Source: an uncultured Flavobacterium sp.
GTDB lineage: Bacteria; Bacteroidota; Bacteroidia; Flavobacteriales; Flavobacteriaceae
Assembly: GCA_945957245.1 (NCBI GenBank)
Contig: CAMFLD010000082.1
Span: forward strand, 1-9,217
Length of the DNA stretch: 9,217 nt
Reading direction: 5' to 3'
Shown here piece by piece: positions 1-5,594 of this stretch. The notes beneath the pieces were generated by a model that was given only the letters and a program-made list of their open reading frames with translations, searched no databases and had not been told where the DNA came from. Both the position numbers and the translations under genes were made by a program. Position 1 is the stretch's first letter; the number at the start of each line of letters is the position of its first letter.

Positions 1-1
1 A

Positions 2-568
2 GTATATTCTATTAAGCCTCATATTGAATTTACAAATATTTCAGGTGTTGACGTGGAAATTTCAGCGGTAGCCATTGAAATTTTTACTAATAATTTAAAT
101 TACAGACATTTAGAAGAAGATAATATTGTAAAAATTTCGACTGGAGTTCCGCCAAGTATTTTCGAAACACATTTTGCAAAACCTCAATTAGGAAAAAAAA
201 TATCCACACTTTCTAAAAATGATGACTATTTTAAAACTATTCCCATTTGTCCTTGGGACAAAATCGGATATGATTTTGATATTTATTCCGAAGCCGAATC
301 ATATCTTTCATATGATAAGGCATCAATATTAGAAGACTATATTCATGGAAATAATTATGGTGTTAGTTCTCATTTACATACTACTAATGCATTGGGTACA
401 GGTGTATATAAATCAGGAGAAAAAATATTAATTAACCCTACTTATTATTTTAAAATTGAACCATCTAAAATGGTTTGTGTTGTTGTCAACGTTTTATTTA
501 ATAGAGGAATAACCGGAAGTAGATTTTTTTATAATTATAGAACACAGGTTTTAGAAGAAATAAAATAA
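2..568 (+). CDS. Hypothetical protein, 5'-truncated by window edge
   Basis: I do not recognise this protein. The reading frame is open from base 2 without a stop, so the gene begins before the window. The GTG at 53 is internal to the open frame and is unlikely to be the start. About 188 residues are visible. No signal peptide, membrane segment or clear motif can be seen in this portion. It looks like a soluble protein with mixed beta-rich sequence and a C-terminal half rich in Tyr, Asn and Phe. Its TAA stop is followed within ten bases by the first attC-like repeat, so by context it is the 3' part of a gene-cassette-like unit. Function unknown; confidence is in the coding call only. Confidence 0.72.
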   Translation, partial: VYSIKPHIEFTNISGVDVEISAVAIEIFTNNLNYRHLEEDNIVKISTGVPPSIFETHFAKPQLGKKISTLSKNDDYFKTIPICPWDKIGYDFDIYSEAESYLSYDKASILEDYIHGNNYGVSSHLHTTNALGTGVYKSGEKILINPTYYFKIEPSKMVCVVVNVLFNRGITGSRFFYNYRTQVLEEIK

Positions 569-574
569 CAAATA

Positions 575-717
575 CTACTGCCAACAGCGGTTTCGCGCAA
601 TTGCGCGTTTTGTGGTAAATTCACGTTCGTTTTCCGCAATAATTTCTATCTTAGCAGAAGTACGCTGTTCCGTCAGTTCGCAACTGACGCAAAGCTGCGG
701 AACGTTAGCAGCAATTT
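575..717 (+). repeat. attC-like intergenic element A
   Basis: The element starts seven bases after the previous stop. The left arm CTGCCAAC (578-585) is followed by the family 5' half, which here contains the perfect palindrome CGCGCAATTGCGCG (594-607) followed by TTTT. The middle holds TATCTTAG (647-654), then a perfect 8-bp stem with a 3-base loop, CGTCAGTT-CGC-AACTGACG (671-689). The 3' half AAGCTGCGGAAC leads to the right arm GTTAGCAGCAATTT (704-717). Left and right arms pair with one mismatch over eight bases. The arms have the RYYYAAC / GTTRRRY form of integron R'' and R' sites. The palindrome plus T-run may also end transcription of the upstream gene. Confidence 0.7.
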
Positions 718-747
718 GGGACGACCCAAACCAAAACATTTAGACAG

Positions 748-1383
748 ATGAAAGAGCAGTACTTAATTTATGGACTTATAGCGGTTGTAGCAATTGTGTT
801 GTTCGCGTGGACAAAGTTAAAAAATCAAAAACCACAACCAGACACAGACACTAAAAGACCGCCAGAAAATATTTTCCCGACTAACAAAGTCGCAAACGAC
901 AAATTTGTATTAGTTGAAGATGCAAGCGAAAATGACATCAAGAAAATATTACAGGAATTTTGTAATTCATACAACAAAGAAACGTATCAAGCCATTCCAA
1001 GACTGACAAAACTATCTGATAGAAAATTTGCAATAACTTTTCCGTATGACATAAACTTTGAAATCTACTGTTACTTCATTAACTATGTGAATTATCCAAT
1101 GGGTTTTGACAGATATTTTAAAACTATTGGTTGGACAAAGACAAAACCGACTGACACTTGGATAACAGAAAAAAGTGCGAATAAAAATGTAATGTTGTTC
1201 GTTAGCGACTTTGACACTGAACATGACAATGTTTTCTTGACGACATCAGACAATATTGGATACAAACTTGGTTTTGCAATGGGTGAAGAAAAACAACCAT
1301 TGAATAGTCCCGAAATAAGTTATGTAAAACCACCAATCAACATAAGCGAATTAGACATGAATGAAAGTATTGACTTTAAATAA
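748..1383 (+). CDS. Membrane-anchored hypothetical protein
   Basis: Function not recognised. The 211-residue product has one N-terminal hydrophobic segment at about residues 5-22, followed by Lys and a Pro/Asp/Thr-rich linker (about 27-45). A soluble domain of about 160 residues follows. This suggests a single-pass protein, probably with the soluble part outside the cytoplasm (inference). The domain has paired aromatic stretches (a Tyr/Phe-rich segment around residues 100-120 and an IGWTKTKPTDTW segment) and no Cys-pair or catalytic signature that I can identify. The start ATG lies 44 bases after the GTT of the preceding element, the spacing seen for its neighbours. The next gene starts 48 bases after its stop without a full intervening repeat, so the two may move and be transcribed together. 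Confidence 0.8.
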   Translation: MKEQYLIYGLIAVVAIVLFAWTKLKNQKPQPDTDTKRPPENIFPTNKVANDKFVLVEDASENDIKKILQEFCNSYNKETYQAIPRLTKLSDRKFAITFPYDINFEIYCYFINYVNYPMGFDRYFKTIGWTKTKPTDTWITEKSANKNVMLFVSDFDTEHDNVFLTTSDNIGYKLGFAMGEEKQPLNSPEISYVKPPINISELDMNESIDFK

Positions 1384-1407
1384 AAACTGCTGCGCAATAA
1401 GCCAGCC
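1384..1407 (+). repeat. Vestigial left half of an attC-like element (B)
   Basis: Immediately after the stop of the upstream gene, AAACTGCTGC (1384-1393) matches 9/10 the reverse complement of the arm that opens this unit (704-717). It is followed by GCAATAAGCCAGC, which resembles the GCAAT-TGCTGG part of the full elements with about 16 bases missing between. Nothing of the central or right half remains before the next ATG at 1432. It looks like a decayed or deleted repeat joining two genes. Confidence 0.45.
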
Positions 1408-1431
1408 ACAATTAACAAAATCAATATATAA

Positions 1432-1818
1432 ATGAAAATCAAACCGGCATTTATAATTTATATTTTTCTCTTATTATTTGGCGGTAGAAGTTTCGCTCAA
1501 AGAGTTTATTTAGAAAAAAGTTTGTTGGTGGGGAAATGGAAATTGGTAAAGGTATTCAATGAAAAAAATAATGAAATTGAATTATCCGAATGCGCAAAAA
1601 AAGAATACATTGAATTTAAAAATTCTGTAATAACCAACGTTTCTTACAGAACGCAGAAAAATAATTGTAGCGTAGAAAAGACTATTTGTAATTATAAGGT
1701 TGAAGGGGAAATGATTGATATGAGCAGTATTTCCTGCTTCAATTTTATTTCTTTAAATGAAAAACTTTTAACGGTTAAAATTAGTGGAATTAATATGAGT
1801 TTTCGAAAAGAGAATTAG
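1432..1818 (+). CDS. Secreted lipocalin-like domain protein
   Basis: The 128-residue product has a signal peptide (hydrophobic core about residues 6-17, probable cleavage after SFA at residue 22). The mature protein opens with LLVGKWKLVKV (about 31-41), the first-strand signature typical of the small lipocalin-like proteins common in Bacteroidota (GxW followed by alternating hydrophobic residues). The mature part carries four cysteines (in SECAK, NNCSV, TICNY and ISCFNF), compatible with disulfides in the periplasm or outside the cell. Length fits a single small beta-barrel domain. Ligand and role unknown. It is separated from the upstream gene by only 48 bases containing a repeat remnant, and from the downstream gene by a full attC-like element. 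The family call rests on the GKWKLV motif and overall pattern, so it is moderate. Confidence 0.75.
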   Translation: MKIKPAFIIYIFLLLFGGRSFAQRVYLEKSLLVGKWKLVKVFNEKNNEIELSECAKKEYIEFKNSVITNVSYRTQKNNCSVEKTICNYKVEGEMIDMSSISCFNFISLNEKLLTVKISGINMSFRKEN

Positions 1819-1821
1819 CTT

Positions 1822-1972
1822 ACTGCCGCTAACAGCAGTTTGAAACAATAACTGGTTTATTTGTAAAAGGAAATTCTTTCCTCACAAAAAACGTTTATAT
1901 TTAACAGATAATAATCCGTTCGCTGGCTTCACAACTGACAAGAAGCCGCTGTGGCACGTTAGCGGTAATTTT
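1822..1972 (+). repeat. attC-like intergenic element C
   Basis: The left arm ACTGCCGCTAAC (1822-1833) starts four bases after the stop codon, and the right arm GTTAGCGGTAATTTT (1958-1972) ends 21 bases before the next ATG. The core CCGCTAAC / GTTAGCGG is a perfect 8-bp inverted repeat. The left arm also matches 10/12 the reverse complement of the arm at 704, which opens the preceding two-gene unit, so this site does not discriminate between the two pairings. Between them lie the 5' half AACAGCAGTTTG, the block TTCCTCAC with TATATTTAACAG (1896-1907) and the 3' half AGAAGCCGCTGTGGCAC. Confidence 0.7.
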
Positions 1973-1993
1973 CAAACATACATCTTAAAAGAC

Positions 1994-2452
1994 ATGAAAT
2001 TTTTTATTTATTTACTTGCAATAATATCTTTTAGTTGTCATCCGAAAAATGACAAAAATTCAAGAGAAATACCCCAAAAAAAGACAGAAGTTAAAACCAA
2101 AAGTCAATATAGTTACCCATTTTACTTGGATAATATTAATAGCCAATTCACGGCCACTGCGGAATTAGAGAATCCAGATCTTTATCCTAAATTTTACGAT
2201 TTGTTTGCTAAATATGGATATGAAGGAAACGGCTATTGTTGGGAAGGTCACATAATTCAAATTCTTGAAAAAGTAAAACCAAATTTACTTAAAGAAATCA
2301 CATTTGACCCGGAAGCCGGTTCTATTTTAATTCATTTCAAGTCAGAGCAAAGTCAAAAAGAATTTGCAAAAGTTTTATGTCCTATTTTCTCAGACTTAAA
2401 GAAATTAGAAGGATTTGTAAAAAATGCTGATAAAACAAGAATTGATAATTAA
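1994..2452 (+). CDS. Imm51-like immunity-type lipoprotein
   Basis: The 152-residue product has a short hydrophobic leader ending in SFSC, with Cys15 as the probable lipidation site, then a Lys/Asn/Gln-rich linker to about residue 40. Residues about 43-145 resemble Imm51, a family named as immunity proteins of polymorphic toxin systems. The segments YGYEGNGYCWEGH (74-86) and EITFDPEAGS (101-110), followed by a helix around QKEFAKVL (121-128), follow the family pattern EGNGYxW...FDPEAG...FA. No toxin gene lies beside it, so if it is an immunity protein it is an orphan, perhaps protecting against toxins of neighbouring cells (inference). The family match is from memory of the motif pattern. It forms a single-gene unit between elements C and D. 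The lipoprotein anchor is unusual for this family and may place the domain at the membrane. Confidence 0.75.
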   Translation: MKFFIYLLAIISFSCHPKNDKNSREIPQKKTEVKTKSQYSYPFYLDNINSQFTATAELENPDLYPKFYDLFAKYGYEGNGYCWEGHIIQILEKVKPNLLKEITFDPEAGSILIHFKSEQSQKEFAKVLCPIFSDLKKLEGFVKNADKTRIDN

Positions 2453-2599
2453 AACTGCTGCTTACAGCGATTTTACGCTATTGCTGGTTTTTCTTGAATT
2501 GAACTTCTTTCCTCACGAAAATATTTTATCTTAGCAGAAAGCAGAAAGTTTGCTGGCATCGCAACTGACGAGAAGCTGCGGCACGTTATAACCAATAAT
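2451..2599 (+). repeat. attC-like intergenic element D
   Basis: The left arm AAAACTGCTGCTTAC (2451-2465) overlaps the last two bases of the upstream stop codon. It matches the reverse complement of the arm opening its own gene unit (1958-1972) at 11/15, but that of its own right arm GTTATAACCAATAAT (2585-2599) at only 8/15. The interior has ATTGCTGGTTTTT, TTTCCTCACG, TATCTTAGCAG (2527-2537), GCTGGCATCGCAACTGACG and AAGCTGCGGCAC. The right arm ends 13 bases before the next ATG. Confidence 0.7.
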
Positions 2600-2612
2600 C
2601 TTGAACTTGCAA

Positions 2613-3032
2613 ATGAGCGAGAAACCTAATGTTTATGTTTACGAAGAAGAAACTTTCATTGTAGGAGAAGATACATTTATTGAAAGTACTTCTGAAAATA
2701 ACTTCACAGTAATTTTTGAAGACAATCTGGAAACTGCTTACTTCTATGCAGTCGACAGAGAAAACGGAATGGAAGTTCTGGACGCACTACATGTGTACAA
2801 TGTTGCTGATGTTGTGGACAAACAGAAACCGTCTATTTTAAAAATAATGTGGACAGCAGATTCTACAAAATCGTTATTGGTTATAAATGATTATTGCCAC
2901 GCAGTATTTGACTTTAATAAAAAAGCGGGATATTGTAGAAACGCTTTCCCACAAAGCAATAGTGACTGGACAAAGATTGAAAACAGAAATTTAACAGATG
3001 AGTTACTGAATGAATTATTGAGCAAAGCTTAG
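2613..3032 (+). CDS. DUF2251-like conserved protein
   Basis: The 139-residue product starts from the ATG at 2613. An in-frame TTG at 2601 would add four residues, but it is a weak start lying just after the repeat arm. No signal peptide or membrane segment, so it is probably cytoplasmic. The sequence follows the pattern I associate with DUF2251: a GED/ES opening (about 18-25), VIFEDNLETAYFYAVD (33-48), LDALHVYNVADV (56-67), KPSILKIMW (72-80), INDYCHAVFDF (91-101) and GYCRNAFP (106-113). The conserved His-containing ALH(V/I)YNV and HAVFDF stretches are the strongest signs. Function of the family is not known to me. Single-gene unit between elements D and E, with start-to-end arm complementarity of 12/15, the second best in the window. 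Confidence 0.82.
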   Translation: MSEKPNVYVYEEETFIVGEDTFIESTSENNFTVIFEDNLETAYFYAVDRENGMEVLDALHVYNVADVVDKQKPSILKIMWTADSTKSLLVINDYCHAVFDFNKKAGYCRNAFPQSNSDWTKIENRNLTDELLNELLSKA

Positions 3033-3037
3033 CTGCG

Positions 3038-3219
3038 CTTACTGGTTATAATGGCGGTTTTGCGCAATAACTAGTAAGCATTTCGCCGGAATCCTAAAGG
3101 ATTGCTTCGCCCGTTCGACCGGCCAAGCGGTCTCGGGTCCTGAAAGCTTGTCTTATGCATACTATTTTTCCTTAACTTGCCGCTACAGCGCAAAGCTGCG
3201 GCACGTTATACAACATTTT
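3038..3219 (+). repeat. attC-like intergenic element E with GC-rich insert
   Basis: The left arm (3038-3052, containing TTACTGGTTATAAT) matches the reverse complement of the arm opening its own unit (2585-2599) at 12/15, against 6/15 for its own right arm GTTATACAACATTTT (3205-3219). After GGCGGTTTTGCGCAATAACT there is an atypical GC-rich stretch (about 3081-3145) with two hairpins: AATCCT-AA-AGGATT (3090-3103) and GACCG-GCCAAG-CGGTC (3117-3132). Then follow CCTTAACTTGCCGC and AAAGCTGCGGCAC. This copy is longer than its neighbours because of the insert. Confidence 0.7.
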
Positions 3220-3236
3220 AAAAACATTGCATAAAT

Positions 3237-3848
3237 ATGAGTTTATCTACAACTATTAATGAGAATTGCCCACATTGTAATTCCATCCAAAAAATAGAGT
3301 ATTATCAAACAGTAAATATTACTGTAGATCCCAATTTAAAAGATAAAGTCTTAAACGGAAAACTCAACAGTAAAATTTGCACTGATTGTCATAAAGAAAT
3401 AAAGATATTTTCGGGATTACTTTATCACGACATGAAAAATCGCTTAATGTTTGAAGTTAAAGTTTCTGACAAGCAGGACGAAGGAACAACAGAAGTTCTC
3501 AATGAATTCAAAAAAAATGGATATATATACCGTGAAGTATACTCTTACCCTGAATTAGTTGAAAAAATTAACATATTTGACAACAATTTAAATGATTCTG
3601 TAATTGAAAATATTTCTAATAAATTAAAAGCAATGTTAGATGAATCATTAAAACAAATAAAAGAACCAGATTCAGAAATCAATTTCAATGTGATTTTTAA
3701 AAAAATAGAAAGTGGCTTTTTTAAGAAAAAAATTGTCTTTTATTGTTTTTCACACCCAAGTCAAATGATGGAAATGAAATACGACTTTAAAAATTTAACT
3801 GAAAGTGAAAAAAAGAACTTATTTAATATAGAAATTCTTAGAAGTTAG
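3237..3848 (+). CDS. CpXC-domain protein
   Basis: The 203-residue product begins with a probable zinc-binding CpXC domain: CPHC at residues 11-14 and CTDC at 47-50. Between them is a stretch typical of the family, VNITVDPNLKDKVLNGKLN (25-43), and after the second pair is the YHDMKNRLMFEV segment (about 63-75). The C-terminal 120 residues are helical and Lys/Glu-rich (about 80-150), then a short beta-like region with FYCFSHP near 170. No signal peptide is present, so a cytoplasmic location is likely. The two CxxC pairs suggest structural zinc binding. The biochemical role of CpXC proteins is not known to me. Single-gene unit. The arms at its two ends (3205-3219 and 3850-3864) are complementary at 13/15, the best in the window. 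Confidence 0.85.
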   Translation: MSLSTTINENCPHCNSIQKIEYYQTVNITVDPNLKDKVLNGKLNSKICTDCHKEIKIFSGLLYHDMKNRLMFEVKVSDKQDEGTTEVLNEFKKNGYIYREVYSYPELVEKINIFDNNLNDSVIENISNKLKAMLDESLKQIKEPDSEINFNVIFKKIESGFFKKKIVFYCFSHPSQMMEMKYDFKNLTESEKKNLFNIEILRS

Positions 3849-3849
3849 A

Positions 3850-4036
3850 AAAACGTTGTGTAACGGCAGTTTTGCACTTTTGCTGGTTTTATTTAACTCG
3901 ATAATTTTCCTCACGAAAAACGTTTATCTTTAACAGACCCGGGCATGACAAAGTCAGGCGAACGGAACGAAGTTAAAATAATCAGCTCCCTGGCATCGCT
4001 ACTGAAATGAAACTAAGGAATGATGTAGGCCATTCC
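3850..4036 (+). repeat. attC-like intergenic element F, long variant
   Basis: The left arm AAAACGTTGTGTAAC (3850-3864) lies one base after the stop and pairs 13/15 with the arm opening the unit (3205-3219). The interior has GGCAGTTTTGCAC, TGCTGGTTTT, TTCCTCACGAAAAACG, TATCTTTAACAG (3925-3936), then a block of about 65 bases shared with element G. That block includes the hairpin TGAC-AAA-GTCA (3946-3956) and AGGCGAACGGAACGAAG. The right end is degenerate: instead of GTT it reads GATGTAGGCCATTCC (4022-4036), which still pairs 10/15 with the left arm of element G. Confidence 0.68.
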
Positions 4037-4040
4037 CAAC

Positions 4041-4547
4041 ATGAATACGAAAATGAAGAACATATTACTTATAATAGTATTATCAGTTGTTTTGACGGGT
4101 TGTAACGAAAAGCAGAAAGCAGAAGTCAAAATCAAAAAACCTTATGATGAAAGTTACATTGTGGTTTTTGATCATTACAAGCATAATAAAGATTATACAG
4201 ACAGCACTCACATTTCATTAAATGCCCGAGAAATAAATGAAGTAGATTTGATTTTAAAAAAAGCAGTCGAAGATTACAATAATCATCCTGAAAGGTATTT
4301 TGCATTGAGAAATCATAAGCCAGTAGATTTAAAATTAGAAGAATATAAAAGACAATATTCGCTGTCAATAAACAACAAAGGCGAAAAAGAAGTTTGGGTT
4401 AGTTGTGTGCATAATCATTTTGCGCAAGGTGATTCATGGAAAAGAAGAATCGTAATCGCATGTGGAGGTGGGGATAATTTTTTCAATGTCTTGATTAACT
4501 TATCAAACCATAAGTTTTATGATTTTAGACCAAATGGACCTGCATAG
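4041..4547 (+). CDS. Hypothetical lipoprotein
   Basis: The 168-residue product has a clear lipoprotein signal: a hydrophobic core at residues 8-17 and the lipobox LTGC with Cys21. A second in-frame ATG at 4053 (residue 5) gives an equally good signal peptide, so the exact start is uncertain. The mature domain is unassigned. It has a basic central region (KLEEYKRQYSLSINNKGEKEVWVSC, about residues 105-125 taken in part), a GDSWKRRIVIACGGGDNFFN stretch (about 135-152) and a C-terminal beta-like YDFRPNG tail. I recall similar small lipoproteins with a C-terminal Gly-Gly-x-x-FF/YF-x-V-x-INL pattern in Flavobacteriia, without known function. Probably anchored in the periplasm or outer membrane. Single-gene unit between elements F and G. 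Confidence 0.82.
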   Translation: MNTKMKNILLIIVLSVVLTGCNEKQKAEVKIKKPYDESYIVVFDHYKHNKDYTDSTHISLNAREINEVDLILKKAVEDYNNHPERYFALRNHKPVDLKLEEYKRQYSLSINNKGEKEVWVSCVHNHFAQGDSWKRRIVIACGGGDNFFNVLINLSNHKFYDFRPNGPA

Positions 4548-4723
4548 AAACGGCATATAACAGCGGTTTTACGCAATTGCTGGTTTTTATTTTATCTGTT
4601 CACAAAAAACTCTATCTTTAACAGCCCCGAGCCTGACAAAGTTAGGCGAACGGAACGAAGTTAAAATAATCAGTTCGCTGGCATCGCTACAGCGCAAAGC
4701 CGAGGCAAGTTAGTAGAAAGCTG
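4547..4723 (+). repeat. attC-like intergenic element G, long variant
   Basis: The left arm GAAACGGCATATAAC (4547-4561) begins on the last base of the stop codon. It pairs 10/15 with the arm opening its own unit (4022-4036) but only 6/15 with its own right arm GTTAGTAGAAAGCTG (4709-4723). The interior has AGCGGTTTTACGCAATTGC, TATCTTTAACAG (4613-4624), the hairpin GCCTGAC-AAA-GTTAGGC (4631-4647), the block shared with element F, then GCTGGCATCGCTACAGCGC and AAAGCCGAGGCAA. This is the copy closest to the family consensus on its left side. Confidence 0.7.
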
Positions 4724-4748
4724 AAAAACACTTAAATCAAAGTCGAAG

Positions 4749-5447
4749 ATGAAACATATATACTTATTAGCTTTTATAATTTGTAGCGTAAACTGTTTTT
4801 CACAAGATCCAAATCCTGAGTTATTTCAAATATGGTATTTAAGTTCTGTTACTACCTACGACTCATCTCCGGGATATGGTGTTCGTTATATTGAACCAGC
4901 AATTGCACCTACTCTTAGCATTTCTACTTCACCTGCTAAACCAGTATTCACCGGCACAGGCGCATGCAATACCTTCAATGGGGCATTTATAAGCTTCTTC
5001 CCCGGACAATTGCAAACTGTAGGCTTTACTCGGACAACATCAGTTTGTAGTTCCGAAATTCATAACTCATTTGAGGCCGCTTATTTTGGTGTTCTACAAA
5101 ACGCGTCACAGTATCAAATTGCTCACATAAGTACAGGAGCAGTTTTTTTGATTATATTCAATCCAACTTTTGGAGACGCAATGTTTCAGAATTTTCCACT
5201 TAGTACGACTGGATTTGATATAGAAAACATAGCGATATATCCAAATCCGGGGAATTCATTAATTTCTTTAAATTCAAATCAGGCAGAAATATTAAAAGTA
5301 GATGTAATTAATTCATATGGACAAATTGTCAAGACAATTAATGATAATTTTGGGTCTATAAATGTTTCTGATTTATCTTCCGGAATATACATCTTGAAGA
5401 TTAACTCAGTACTTGGGACAATAAATAAGAAATTTATAAAAGAATAA
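4749..5447 (+). CDS. Secreted META-domain protein with T9SS sorting domain
   Basis: The 232-residue product has a signal peptide (core about residues 4-16, probable cleavage near FSQ at 17-19). Residues about 25-142 look like a META (HslJ-like) domain: the IWYLSSV opening, GTGACNTFNGAF (69-80), TRTTSVC (94-100, where the family has a conserved T-x-x-x-C) and a FEAAYFGVLQNASQYQI helix-strand unit. The C-terminal part (about 160-232) is a type A T9SS sorting domain: IAIYPNPGNS, DVINSYGQIV, INVSDLSSGIYILKI and a terminal KKFIKE. The protein should therefore cross the inner membrane by Sec and be exported across the outer membrane and anchored or released by the type IX system. Specific function unknown; META domains elsewhere are linked to stress and envelope roles. 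It follows element G; only a half element follows it. Confidence 0.88.
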   Translation: MKHIYLLAFIICSVNCFSQDPNPELFQIWYLSSVTTYDSSPGYGVRYIEPAIAPTLSISTSPAKPVFTGTGACNTFNGAFISFFPGQLQTVGFTRTTSVCSSEIHNSFEAAYFGVLQNASQYQIAHISTGAVFLIIFNPTFGDAMFQNFPLSTTGFDIENIAIYPNPGNSLISLNSNQAEILKVDVINSYGQIVKTINDNFGSINVSDLSSGIYILKINSVLGTINKKFIKE

Positions 5448-5456
5448 TTAAATTTA

Positions 5457-5560
5457 AAGCCAGCAGAAAACAGCGATTCACCACTATAGTTCGTTTTTAT
5501 CTTTCCCCGAAAATACGACGAACATCACAATTTCTTATTACATTTATCCTTAACTTGCCA
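5457..5560 (+). repeat. Half-length attC-like element H
   Basis: The left arm ends in GAAAACAGCGATTCACC (from 5466) and is only weakly complementary (7/15 over 5457-5471) to the arm opening its unit at 4709. The middle retains ATTTATCCTTAACTTGCC (5543-5560), the same phrase as in element E (CCTTAACTTGCC). The right half with AAGCTGCGGCACGTT is absent and the next ATG follows at 5595. It appears to be a decayed element. Confidence 0.4.
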
Positions 5561-5594
5561 TTATTAAAAAAGCCTAAATGAAATCCAAATAAAC

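Noticed and set aside
53..55. GTG start for the first gene
   Set aside because: The frame is open to the window edge with plausible protein sequence upstream, so the gene is better read as truncated.
1012..1224. Minus-strand ORF of 70 codons
   Set aside because: It lies fully inside the + strand gene at 748-1383, has no plausible protein features of its own, and looks like a shadow of the coding frame.
2601..2612. TTG start for the DUF2251-like gene
   Set aside because: The ATG at 2613 is in frame, is the stronger codon, and has the spacing to the repeat arm seen for other units.
4132..4368. Minus-strand ORF of 78 codons
   Set aside because: Antisense to the lipoprotein gene at 4041-4547, with low-complexity Leu/Phe/Asn composition typical of shadows in AT-rich genes.
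575..4723. CRISPR array
   Set aside because: The repeats are over 140 bp, partly palindromic, variable, and separated by whole genes rather than by short uniform spacers.
575..4723. Insertion sequences or ordinary MITEs as the explanation of the repeats
   Set aside because: No target-site duplications were seen, all copies share one orientation relative to genes with fixed distances to stop and start codons, and the arms vary from copy to copy in a unit-specific manner. Not excluded without comparative data.
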